Assembly: GCA_021152595.1 (NCBI GenBank)
Contig: JAGKVC010000148.1
Location: 1 to 8,414 of the forward strand
Direction of reading: 5' to 3'
Length of the DNA stretch: 8,414 nucleotides
Source: Clostridia bacterium
GTDB taxonomy: Bacteria > Bacillota > Clostridia > Oscillospirales > Ruminococcaceae
Part shown: one piece after another, positions 1 to 6,291 of the stretch
How the letters are laid out: each line of letters opens with the position of its first letter
Numbering within the stretch: position 1 is the first letter of the stretch
The notes under the pieces: generated by a model
Seen by the model: the letters and a program-made list of their open reading frames with translations, nothing else
Database searches by the model: none
What the model was told of the DNA's origin: nothing
Made by a program: the position numbers and the translations under genes

Positions 1-142
1 GTTCAAGATCGTTTTCATTCAGCATTTGTACGGCATTCCGTCGCTGCGCCGCACCTGCGAAGAAATTAAGATGAATGTTGCATACCGTTGGTTTCTTGGC
101 TATCTGATGAATGAGCAGCTCCCGCATTTCCCGACGGTCAGC
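1..142 (+). pseudogene. IS1182-like transposase, internal fragment
   Basis: The frame is open from base 2 and reads FKIVFIQHLYGIPSLRR, then MNVAYRWFLGY and HFPTVS. This is the N-terminal block of IS1182-type (DUF772) transposases, which would cut and paste their own element. The expected continuation, about 350 or more residues with the DDE catalytic core, is absent: after HFPTVS the reading changes character and stops at 220. The start lies outside the window. The fragment is therefore a dead 5' remnant. The exact 3' breakpoint is uncertain, because the next few residues (QRHRY) could be a diverged version of the usual continuation. Recognition of the family is from memory of conserved motifs; the truncation is seen directly. 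Confidence 0.75.
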
Positions 143-220
143 GTTCAGCGGCATCGCTATATGGAAGAATTCCTGCTTGAATACGATCGTGAGACAGGGG
201 GATATTATGGGAAAACTTGA
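143..220 (+). pseudogene. Possible 3' tail of a lost gene
   Basis: In frame with the transposase fragment, about 25 residues (RYMEEFLLEYDRETGGYYG and a short tail) run to a TGA at 218-220. This overlaps the ATG of the next gene by 14 bases, as the last codons of an upstream operon partner would. If the next gene is an immunity protein, this could be the C-terminal end of its cognate toxin after an IS-mediated deletion. That is inference; the stretch is too short to identify and may only be diverged transposase sequence. Confidence 0.25.
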
Positions 221-419
221 AAACATGGAAGCAATCGAAGCCGCACAGACAGAACTCGGACAGTATCTCGTCGGCATGATGCCGGTGCCGTGGAAGAAGA
301 TTTGTTTTTATGCGAGATGCGTACCGGGATTTGCACAGACATGGTTCGGCATGATTGAATCTGAAACTGGCGTCATCTGCGCACGGGATTTTTTCTGGAA
401 CCGTTATGATAATTACTAG
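207..419 (+). CDS. Short YezG/DUF600-like immunity-type protein, possibly nonsense-truncated
   Basis: The ATG at 207 follows AGGGGG (196-201) at good spacing and gives 70 residues. The block MMPVPWKKICFYARCV, then WFGMIESETG and RDFFWNRYDNY, resembles the N-terminal half of YezG/DUF600 proteins. In that family these are small cytoplasmic immunity proteins that neutralise secreted or contact-dependent toxins. Family members usually run past 100 residues. Here a TAG (417-419) stops the frame, yet the same frame stays open for 26 further codons from ATG 420 to a TAA at 498-500. The sequence is thus consistent with a nonsense mutation in a gene of about 97 codons. It sits between an IS fragment and a DUF4357 fragment, so decay is likely. 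Family assignment is moderate; truncation is inference. Confidence 0.5.
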   Translation: MGKLENMEAIEAAQTELGQYLVGMMPVPWKKICFYARCVPGFAQTWFGMIESETGVICARDFFWNRYDNY

Positions 420-451
420 ATGAGTGAGCGTGACACAGATATCCGGCTTGA

Positions 452-688
452 CACCGTAGAGCTTCAGCGCGGTCAGAACCAAATTCTTTTCAGTCTATAA
501 ATTATGCATCATTATATGCCAGCTTAGTTTCGCAGGGCATAATCGTGAATGACAAGTTTACCCAAGATTATGAGTTTGCAGCTCCATCTGCTGCCAGTGC
601 AGTTGTGAAGAGAGCTTCCAGCAACGGAAAGCAAGATTGGATTACAAATGCCGGCGATCCGCTTGCCAAATACCTCGATGTTACATGA
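452..688 (+). pseudogene. DUF4357-domain C-terminal fragment
   Basis: From about 497 the frame reads YASLYASLVSQGIIV, then FTQDYEFAAPSAASAVVKR, SSNGKQDW and AKYLDVT, stopping at 686-688. The pattern DYxFxxPSAAxxVV...SxNGxxxW is the signature of DUF4357, a C-terminal domain often attached to GIY-YIG nucleases or other DNA-related proteins; its function is not established. No start codon or Shine-Dalgarno is present in this frame, and a TGA at 449-451 closes it upstream, so the N-terminal domain is missing. A hairpin terminator starts nine bases after the stop, so the 3' end looks native. The fragment abuts the immunity-like gene, so a deletion or frameshift near 450-495 probably joined them. 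Confidence 0.7.
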
Positions 689-696
689 ATACCTGA

Positions 697-731
697 AGCC
701 CGATGTTTCTTTGTAAATATCGGGCTATATT
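697..731 (+). terminator. Rho-independent-like terminator after the DUF4357 fragment
   Basis: AGCCCGAT (697-704) pairs with ATCGGGCT (719-726) as an 8-bp stem with a 14-base loop. It is followed by a modest, interrupted T-rich stretch. Its position just after a stop codon supports the call; the weak T-tract lowers confidence. Confidence 0.55.
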
Positions 732-822
732 TGTTCTTCCATCCACAGTTCACTCCTTTCAGATCGTAAGTGCCCTGCGCTGTTTTCACCGCCCCGATGC
801 GCAACATATGTTTGCGGCTAGT

Positions 823-948
823 GTATCATATTGTATCACAGAACGTCTGTTTTGCCAATAGATGTGATACCATAACACTATTCACGTATATTATCACATC
901 TATTTTTGATATAAGTCTACTTTTTTCTCATACCACATCTATTTTTGA
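823..948. promoter_or_regulatory. Cluster of TATCACA-type motifs, possible operator region
   Basis: GTATCATA (823-830) and GTATCACA (833-840) lie exactly 10 bases apart. TGTGATAC (863-870) is their reverse complement and sits inside a 13-bp arm (857-869) that is perfectly inverted at 892-904. A 15-base direct repeat, CACATCTATTTTTGA, occurs at 895-909 and 934-948. All lie upstream of the two promoters for the Fic gene. Spacing near one helical turn and mixed orientation fit a transcription-factor binding region; no regulator is identified. The remaining bases from 732 to 955 show no convincing gene. Confidence 0.4.
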
Positions 949-955
949 AAATGCC

Positions 956-984
956 TTGACTTTGCCTGATTCGTGGTGTAAAAT
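956..984 (+). promoter_or_regulatory. Upstream promoter (P1) of the Fic gene
   Basis: TTGACT (956-961), a 17-base spacer and TAAAAT (979-984) match the sigma-A consensus. It begins seven bases after the second 15-base direct repeat, so proteins bound there could influence it. The transcript would carry a leader of about 125 bases before the Fic start. Confidence 0.5.
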
Positions 985-1024
985 AGGGTTAAAATGCAAT
1001 TAGTGACTATTATTCTTTATGCTA

Positions 1025-1054
1025 TTGACATCAACAAACAATGTGTGCTATAAT
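1025..1054 (+). promoter_or_regulatory. Main promoter (P2) of the Fic gene
   Basis: TTGACA (1025-1030), an 18-base spacer and TATAAT (1049-1054) are both perfect consensus hexamers. The -10 is preceded by GTGTGC, giving an extended TG-type element. The expected start near 1061 falls inside the left arm of the inverted repeat described next. Confidence 0.75.
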
Positions 1055-1102
1055 TTATAGGGTACAAACTGTGCGTTTAATAACTTGAAATGTACCCTAT
1101 AA
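1054..1102. repeat. Perfect 12-bp inverted repeat between P2 and the Fic ribosome binding site
   Basis: TTATAGGGTACA (1054-1065) and TGTACCCTATAA (1091-1102) are exact reverse complements separated by 25 bases. The left arm touches the -10 box and covers the predicted start point. The right arm ends four bases before GGAGG (1106-1110). As DNA it suits an operator for a dimeric repressor able to loop or block initiation. As RNA from P1 the whole hairpin would form just before the ribosome binding site; from P2 the left arm would be partly missing. Confidence 0.6.
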
Positions 1103-1116
1103 AATGGAGGCCGAAA

Positions 1117-2058
1117 ATGGGAGAAATCACTCAGATTCAGGAACTGCTGCATCAGAAAGCGGATTTGCAGGCTCGTATCAGCTTGCTTCCTTATGACGGT
1201 ACGCCTGAAGTCAAGTCACAGGGAGAAAAACAGTATCTGTATGTGCGCAAACGAGTTGGCGGAAGGCACACATCGACCTATGTTGATGTGTATTCTGATG
1301 CACTGTATCAGCTGCTTCTGCGAAATGCACGGGAACGGCGTGAACTGGAGAAGCAGCTGCGAAAAGTCAACCGTGAATTGGTTGCGCTTGGCTACATGGA
1401 AGAAGATCTGGCCCCGCGCGTCCTGAAAAATCTCGACTTTGCGCGCGCAAACATGAAAAGCAACATCTATGACCAGGCAGTTCTGGAAGGCGTTGCTACC
1501 TCTTTTCCACAAACAGAAGAGATCATTGACAATGGTATTGTTTCCGGCATGAGTGCAGATGATGTTCAGAAGATTCTGAACCTGAAGCACGCATGGGAGT
1601 TTATCCTTGACAAAGATGTGATTCGATGTAACAGTGATTATTATTTGCTGTGTCATATTGCTCGGCTTGTCAACGAAGGCTTTTTCCTTGATGGCGGACG
1701 AATTCGCGGCGTACCGGTCACGATCGGCGGCTGTTCCTATGTTCCGCCGCTTCCGATTGAACTGGATGTAAAAGATCGAATCGCAGAGATTACCGGGAAC
1801 GAACAGATTGCTGCGATTGATACGGCAATCCTTCTTTGCCTTTACTGCATGAAAACGCAGATTTTTCTTGACGGAAACAAACGTGCATCTGTCATTTTCG
1901 CAAACCATTACCTGATTTCGCGGGGACAAGGATTCCTCGTGATTCCTGAAAAATCAGTACCGGAGTTCAAGCGTTTGCTTGTGAACTACTATGAAAATAA
2001 CGATTTGACTCTGATTTCCGAATTCATGAAAATGAAATGCTGGCAGAATTTTGAGTAA
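1117..2058 (+). CDS. Fic-domain protein with Gln at the catalytic His position
   Basis: Start ATG 1117 is preferred to the in-frame ATG at 1090 because GGAGG (1106-1110) lies just before it and the earlier ATG lies in an inverted-repeat arm. The product has 313 residues. Residues 36-93 (YLYVRKRVGGRH, then a charged helix RERRELEKQLRKVNREL) resemble the YLYxR-type N-terminal region of some clostridial Fic proteins. Residues 110-310 form the Fic fold, with an EG at 124-125 where the class II inhibitory helix would lie, a flap-like block RGVPVTIGGCSYVPPLP (197-213), and the Fic loop QIFLDGNKR (248-256). Canonical Fic enzymes transfer a nucleotide phosphate group to target hydroxyls using His at the first position (HxFxDGNxR); here it is Gln248, while DGN and R256 remain. 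The protein may thus be inactive, regulatory or mechanistically altered. It appears monocistronic under P1/P2 and cytoplasmic. Confidence 0.88.
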   Translation: MGEITQIQELLHQKADLQARISLLPYDGTPEVKSQGEKQYLYVRKRVGGRHTSTYVDVYSDALYQLLLRNARERRELEKQLRKVNRELVALGYMEEDLAPRVLKNLDFARANMKSNIYDQAVLEGVATSFPQTEEIIDNGIVSGMSADDVQKILNLKHAWEFILDKDVIRCNSDYYLLCHIARLVNEGFFLDGGRIRGVPVTIGGCSYVPPLPIELDVKDRIAEITGNEQIAAIDTAILLCLYCMKTQIFLDGNKRASVIFANHYLISRGQGFLVIPEKSVPEFKRLLVNYYENNDLTLISEFMKMKCWQNFE

Positions 2059-2061
2059 GCA

Positions 2062-2146
2062 TGAAAAGCCATGACCGAGATCGACTTGCGTCTATCTGTA
2101 AAGTCATGAAAATGCCCTTTTCACAATCCGTTCACACAAAATTATT
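2062..2146 (-). repeat. Dispersed repeat, copy C (inverted relative to copies A and B)
   Basis: The reverse complement of 2118-2146 matches 4958-4986 at all but about two positions, sharing the core TTTTGTGTGAAC and GATTGTGAAAA. Weaker matches extend outward (CTATC near 2090, TGAAAAGCC at 2062-2070). It starts three bases after the Fic stop. The rest of 2147-2359 holds no gene I can support, only short AT-rich and hairpin-prone sequence. Confidence 0.5.
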
Positions 2147-2316
2147 TTGTATTGACCGATAGAGCATCCTCTTTTTTCAATCCTGTCATGTAAAAAGATT
2201 TCGGGACAGATGCTGACGGAATCTTCTTTGCGGAGCAAGCCGGAAGAAAAAAGAACGCACCGGCTAAAAAATCTCCGCGACGACACAGAGTACATAAAGA
2301 ATACATATCCTCTGTT

Positions 2317-2322
2317 TATAAT
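2317..2322 (+). promoter_or_regulatory. Possible -10 box for the two-component operon
   Basis: TATAAT at 2317-2322 lies 38 bases before the kinase start, which has a good AAAGGAAAG ribosome site (2344-2352). No convincing -35 is visible at 16-19 bases upstream, so the promoter may need an activator, possibly the response regulator itself. This is weak evidence. Confidence 0.3.
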
Positions 2323-2359
2323 CATATCAGAATTCCGGATATGAAAGGAAAGAGATCTG

Positions 2360-3940
2360 ATGAAAAAACATTATATTAAGCTGACGGTCGTCATCACATT
2401 GCTGATCCTGGCGGCGTTTCTGCTTGCAGGCGGGTTCTTTACCTATGTGGCTGCATCAAAAACAATGCAATCTCATATGAATACTGCAAAAGCGCATGCA
2501 GCGCGTGCACTCCCCGGCTTTCCGGATGCGGTTACGGAAGAAACCGTGATTCAGGAGATGTATGACTGCTGGGAAATGGCATCCTATGATGCCACAAACG
2601 GAATCGGTTTCTACGGAATGGCGGAACTTGGTGACAACAAAAAACTGGAATCCGGCAATTTTTTGTCCGTCCTGCCCTCTGCCGGCCAGGAATTGCTTTC
2701 TGTCAGAATCATTCCTGTCGGGGATGATTTTCCGCTCAATGATAAGCGTCTGTATGCTAACGCTGATCAGCTGGAAGGCATGTGTGACAACAATTTCGTG
2801 TTCAGCGGCACACTGACAATCCCACGCTACGGTAACGGAAAAGATCTTGTGTATCAGATCGGCAGCAACGAACTCGCTTCTGAAACGGATACTGTTCCGG
2901 TATCGGAATGGCTTGGGGATTCAGAACTCAGAATCAATAATATCCGGATGACAAAAACAGCATACGAATCCGGACTGAACAGTCAGGCAAAGGAGCTCCT
3001 CAGCAAAGATGATATTCAGGAAGGACTCAGGTTGTGGACAAATTATGAGCAGGAGAAACTGGGGACTTCCTGCTATATCAGTCGGGAATATCTTCCGGCT
3101 TTATCCGGCTATGCATATGCGGTGTATGTATTTCACCCGCTTCAGCTCGCTGTCAGAGAACATCTTTTCATTTACGTGCTGAGTGCGGCCGTGCTGGCTG
3201 TTCTGGAAATGCTGGTCATTTTCACCATGAGAAAGCTTTACAGCAACCGGATGTGCTATGAACTGATGCGTCAGGATCTGACAAGAAGCATTGCGCACGA
3301 TCTCAAAACACCGCTTGCCGTTACAAAAGCCTATACCGAAAACTGGGAATACATTGACGAAGCGGACCGGCACGAATACGCTGAAAAGCTCAATGCGGAA
3401 GTGGATCATATGGCAGCGCTGATCGGCAATATGCTCAGTATGTCAAAAATGGATTCGGAAAGAGAACTGAAACTCGAAGAAGTGGAACTCTATACAATAA
3501 CAGCGGCAGTCTTTGAGCAGATGCAGCCGATCATTCAGGAGCGCGGCCTCAATGCAAAGCTGGTAACGGATGTCATAGACGGAACATATTATGTATACGC
3601 AGATCCGAAGATGATCCGGATTGTCATCAGCAATTTTATTACCAATGCCGTTAAATATGCGGAGAAGAAAGTGGAGATCAAACTCAGCGGCAATGAAAAG
3701 CTGGTTAAATTTCAGGTCATCAATGACGGTCCCGGCATCAGCAAAAAGGATATCAAGAAAATCTGGGAACCGTTTTACAAGACAGATAAGGTCAGAACCG
3801 ACAGACTCAGCAGCAACGGCATGGGACTTGCGATTAACCGAAGCATTCTGACGCTTCATAAAGCAAAATACGATTGCAGCAGCGATGAGAACGGGACGCT
3901 GTTCTGGTTTGAAATCAAAAGGGTACAGGAAAATGAATAA
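2360..3940 (+). CDS. Membrane sensor histidine kinase
   Basis: The 526-residue protein starts after AAAGGAAAG. A first membrane segment (about residues 7-30) and a second (about 268-290) enclose a roughly 235-residue extracytoplasmic sensor region with no motif I recognise. The kinase core is complete: H-box SIAHDLKTPL with phospho-accepting His313, N-box NFITNAVKYA (425-434), G1 DGPGI (456-460), F-box WEPFYK (469-474) and G2 GMGLAI (487-492). ATP-dependent autophosphorylation at His313 and transfer to the partner regulator follow from family knowledge. Only about 20 residues separate the second membrane segment from the dimerisation helix, so there is no room for a HAMP domain. The stop overlaps the regulator start by eight bases, implying translational coupling. 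Kinase-first order is less common than regulator-first. No transporter gene adjoins, so the signal and target are unknown. Confidence 0.95.
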   Translation: MKKHYIKLTVVITLLILAAFLLAGGFFTYVAASKTMQSHMNTAKAHAARALPGFPDAVTEETVIQEMYDCWEMASYDATNGIGFYGMAELGDNKKLESGNFLSVLPSAGQELLSVRIIPVGDDFPLNDKRLYANADQLEGMCDNNFVFSGTLTIPRYGNGKDLVYQIGSNELASETDTVPVSEWLGDSELRINNIRMTKTAYESGLNSQAKELLSKDDIQEGLRLWTNYEQEKLGTSCYISREYLPALSGYAYAVYVFHPLQLAVREHLFIYVLSAAVLAVLEMLVIFTMRKLYSNRMCYELMRQDLTRSIAHDLKTPLAVTKAYTENWEYIDEADRHEYAEKLNAEVDHMAALIGNMLSMSKMDSERELKLEEVELYTITAAVFEQMQPIIQERGLNAKLVTDVIDGTYYVYADPKMIRIVISNFITNAVKYAEKKVEIKLSGNEKLVKFQVINDGPGISKKDIKKIWEPFYKTDKVRTDRLSSNGMGLAINRSILTLHKAKYDCSSDENGTLFWFEIKRVQENE

Positions 3941-4610
3941 TCAATACAGGATACTGTTTGCAGAAGACGACAAGGCACTGCGTGATATCACGGCTCTCTT
4001 TCTCCGCAAGAACGGCTTTACAGTTGATACCGCAGAAGACGGGAATGAAGCCGCTGCATACGCAGAACAGAATCGGTACGATCTCATCATTCTCGATATC
4101 ATGATGCCCGGCAAAGATGGCAAGGATGTATGCAGAGCCATCCGGAAGAAATATGATGTGCCGGTCATTTTCCTGACCGCACTCGGCGAGGAGAACGATA
4201 TCATTGACGGTTATGAGGTCGGTGCGGATGAATACATCACAAAGCCGTTTTCGACAAAGCTGCTGTTGGTCAGGATCAATGCGCTGATCAAAAGATATCA
4301 CGGACTACTGATCAAAGACGGCAAGCTGCGGATCGGAGAGATCGAGATCGAACCTGCCAGAAGATGCGTGAAGGTCAGCGGGAAGATCGTCAGCATGGCA
4401 CCGAAAGAATATGATCTTCTCATGTATCTGATTGACAATAAGAATATCATACTAAGCAGAGATCAGATCCTTGACCGCGTATGGGGCATGGATTACGAAG
4501 GCTGTGACCGTGCTGTCGATACACATATCCGGAAGCTGCGTACTGCGCTGGGCGATGCCAGCCGTCATATCGAAACGGTGATCAAAGTCGGCTATATATG
4601 GAAAGACTGA
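3933..4610 (+). CDS. OmpR/PhoB-family response regulator
   Basis: The start ATG 3933 lies inside the end of the kinase gene, with AGGA immediately upstream; earlier in-frame starts would extend into the kinase without homology. The 225-residue product has a receiver domain with acidic pocket E11-D12-D13, phosphoacceptor Asp55 (LIILDIMMPGKDG), Thr82 and Lys104. A C-terminal winged helix spans about residues 130-222 (MAPKEYDLLMYL, then RAVDTHIRKLR as the recognition helix and VGYIWKD at the end). Phosphorylation by the adjacent kinase should promote dimerisation and binding to direct DNA repeats upstream of target genes. The kinase operon itself is a possible target. A strong terminator follows 17 bases after the stop. 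Identification is secure; regulon is not inferable. Confidence 0.95.
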   Translation: MNNQYRILFAEDDKALRDITALFLRKNGFTVDTAEDGNEAAAYAEQNRYDLIILDIMMPGKDGKDVCRAIRKKYDVPVIFLTALGEENDIIDGYEVGADEYITKPFSTKLLLVRINALIKRYHGLLIKDGKLRIGEIEIEPARRCVKVSGKIVSMAPKEYDLLMYLIDNKNIILSRDQILDRVWGMDYEGCDRAVDTHIRKLRTALGDASRHIETVIKVGYIWKD

Positions 4611-4627
4611 ATTGATGCACAGAGAGA

Positions 4628-4664
4628 ATAAACCACTGAATCGCTATTCGATTCGGTGGTTTAT
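4628..4664. terminator. Long hairpin terminator of the two-component operon
   Basis: A 16-bp stem (4628-4643 with 4649-4664) with a CTATT loop contains one G-T pair. Its A-rich left and T-rich right flanks allow termination in either direction. From 4665 to 4745 I see no gene, only a near-palindrome ATCCGA-AA-TCGGAT of unclear meaning. Confidence 0.75.
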
Positions 4665-4745
4665 GTCATTACTCACACATATCCGAAATCGGATGAGAAG
4701 ATGAGAATACTCATACAAAAGACATATTGCGCTTTCAGTAGCTAT

Positions 4746-4903
4746 GGCGTGTTGACACTAAGCCTAACATGCGTCTTTCTGGCTGATTTTGCCCCGTTCG
4801 TCGTTAAAAATCCTTACCGGGCGACAGCCCGCCTGCGGATTTTTGCCTAGAACGGAACAAAATCATCTCAAAAATCCGCATATTATTATAGTGTCAACAC
4901 GCC
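4746..4903. mobile_element. 158-bp foldback, MITE-like element
   Basis: Perfect 15-bp terminal inverted repeats, GGCGTGTTGACACTA (4746-4760) and TAGTGTCAACACGCC (4889-4903), bound a non-coding segment. The interior is itself an imperfect palindrome: TGATTTTG and CCGTTC near 4784-4799 match the opposite arm, as does AAAAATCC near 4806, and the midpoint is CGGGC-GACA-GCCCG (4818-4831). The geometric centre of the terminal repeats and of this apex is the same point. No transposase is encoded, so it would depend on an IS with matching ends. The outer flanks CTAT and CTAA could be a decayed short target duplication. As RNA it would form one long hairpin. Confidence 0.65.
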
Positions 4904-4957
4904 CTAATTGATGTAAACGGTTCGTGAAAGCCTTTTTGTACACCAGGAAAATTCAGC

Positions 4958-5160
4958 AATATTTTGTGTGAACAGATTGTGAAAAACTCCGTTTCACGAC
5001 TTGATAGATGGGTGTTACCCAATATCCGTTCTGACAAGCCGTTTTCGGCTTTTCACAACAGACCATGTTCTGTAGTCCCATCCATTGGGCAAAGTCTTGT
5101 GCCCTTGACGACATATCCTGCTCCGCAATCGGGAAATTCCCAAACCCATTTCCATTTCAC
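4958..5160 (-). repeat. Dispersed repeat, copy A
   Basis: This non-coding or relic stretch shares its 4958-4986 core with copy C. It shares TTGATAGA, TTACCCAATATC and CCGTTTTCGG (5001-5048) with copy B, the last two blocks having the same 12-base spacing in both. On the minus strand one frame is open for about 60 codons ending KRSFSQSVHTKYC, but no family is recognised, so it may be a gene relic or a structured non-coding repeat. AAGCCG-TTTT-CGGCTT (5037-5052) forms a tight hairpin. Confidence 0.45.
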
Positions 5161-5161
5161 C

Positions 5162-5190
5162 TTGCATATTTATCAAAAGTGTGCTATACT
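5162..5190 (+). promoter_or_regulatory. Promoter of the RhuM-Fic gene
   Basis: TTGCAT (5162-5167), a 17-base spacer and TATACT (5185-5190), preceded by TGC as an extended -10. The string GTGTGCTATA is shared with promoter P2 of the first Fic gene. The expected start is near 5197, giving a leader of about 60 bases. Confidence 0.65.
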
Positions 5191-5256
5191 GTATTTGATG
5201 ATTCATGTGCTGATCATAAACAGAAAGGACGATCGGGCTGCTGTCCGGAAAATGTC

Positions 5257-6204
5257 ATGAAGAAGAATGAAATCATTTTATTTGAGAGCGGCGATCATGC
5301 TGTCTCTCTGCCGGTAAACACAGACGGCGAGACTGTTTGGCTGAACAGAAACCAGCTCGCTCAGCTGTTCGACCGTGATGTAAAAACAATCGGCAAGCAT
5401 ATCAATAACGCTTTGCGCGAAGAGCTTGCGGACGATCCGGCAACTGTCGCAAAATTTGCGACAGTTCAAACCGAGGGTGAACGCGAGGTCACGAGACAGG
5501 TTGACTACTACAACCTCGATGTCATTATCTCAGTCGGCTATCGTGTAAAGTCACAGCGTGGCGTGGAGTTCCGCAAGTGGGCGAATCAGGTTTTGCGTGA
5601 ATACATCATCCGCGGTGTTGCGGTCAATACTAAGCGTATGAATCAGATCGGTGAGGTTATACGCATTATGAAACGTGCAGAAAATCGGCTCGATGCCAAA
5701 CAGGTTCTCACCGTGATTGAAAAGTTCAGCAGTGCGCTCGATCTGCTGGATGCTTACGATCACGAAACGATGCAGAAGCCGAAAGGAAACGTGGCTACTT
5801 ATGTCCTTGAATATGAAGAGTGCCGCATCGTGATCGACCAGATGAAGTTTGCGGCGGAGAGTGCGCTGTTCGGAAACGAGAAGGACGATTCGTTCAAGGG
5901 CAGCATCGCAAACATTTATCAGGTATTCGGCGGCGTGGAGATTTATCCGTCGCTGGAAGAAAAGGCGGCGAATCTGTTATACTTCATTGCGAAAAACCAC
6001 AGCTTCTCGGACGGTAACAAACGCATCGCGGCGGCAATGTTCCTGTATTTTCTTGATAAGAACAACGCACTGTTCCTTGATGAAGCAAAGACGCAGAAGA
6101 CGATTGCCGACCAGACGCTCGCTGCTCTGACGATTATGGTCGCAGAATCCCGTCCGGAAGAAAAAGAAATGATGATCAATGTCATCATGAACTGTATGGT
6201 ATGA
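5257..6204 (+). CDS. RhuM family protein fused to a Fic/Doc domain
   Basis: The 315-residue protein starts at ATG 5257, preceded only by a weak GGA (5247-5249); a better AAAGGA (5224-5229) is too distant and no nearer in-frame start exists. Residues 5-130 match the RhuM virulence-protein domain: TVWLNRNQLAQLFDRDVKTI is helix-turn-helix-like, followed by VDYYNLDVIISVGYRVKS, RGVEFRKWA and YIIRGVAVN. Residues 180-312 form a Fic/Doc domain with HSFSDGNKR (248-256), the complete catalytic loop in its Doc-type form with Lys. Doc enzymes phosphorylate, and many Fic enzymes AMPylate, proteins such as EF-Tu or topoisomerases; which applies here is unknown. The N-terminal domain may bind DNA or restrain the toxin domain. 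The next gene, 87 bases downstream, could be a partner. Likely cytoplasmic. Confidence 0.93.
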   Translation: MKKNEIILFESGDHAVSLPVNTDGETVWLNRNQLAQLFDRDVKTIGKHINNALREELADDPATVAKFATVQTEGEREVTRQVDYYNLDVIISVGYRVKSQRGVEFRKWANQVLREYIIRGVAVNTKRMNQIGEVIRIMKRAENRLDAKQVLTVIEKFSSALDLLDAYDHETMQKPKGNVATYVLEYEECRIVIDQMKFAAESALFGNEKDDSFKGSIANIYQVFGGVEIYPSLEEKAANLLYFIAKNHSFSDGNKRIAAAMFLYFLDKNNALFLDEAKTQKTIADQTLAALTIMVAESRPEEKEMMINVIMNCMV

Positions 6205-6291
6205 AGAAGCGGCGCCATTTCATAATTCCCTTTTCAAAATTGTGTTGCTGAGATGAATCGAAATTATGGTTCGTTCATTGGAGAAAAGTAA

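Noticed and set aside
732..770. Minus-strand AAAGGAGT followed by GTG and ATG codons (near 740-760)
   Set aside because: It looks like a ribosome binding site, but the ATG frame stops after five codons and the GTG frame after about twenty, with no recognisable product.
568..807. Minus-strand open frame of 79 codons
   Set aside because: It runs antisense through the DUF4357 fragment and its terminator, has no family signal, and the opposite strand explains the conservation.
2104..2325. Minus-strand open frame of 73 codons between Fic1 and the kinase
   Set aside because: No family similarity, no good ribosome site, and its 3' end is the dispersed repeat core; better treated as repeat sequence.
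4656..4850. Plus-strand 64-codon frame across the operon terminator and the foldback element
   Set aside because: It starts inside the terminator stem and passes through the inverted repeats, which explain the sequence better.
4964..5260. Plus-strand 98-codon frame whose stop overlaps the RhuM-Fic start as ATGA
   Set aside because: The overlap is tempting, but the frame runs through repeat copy A and the promoter, has no ribosome site and no recognisable domain. A 20-codon version from ATG 5198 would be nearly leaderless and is unsupported.
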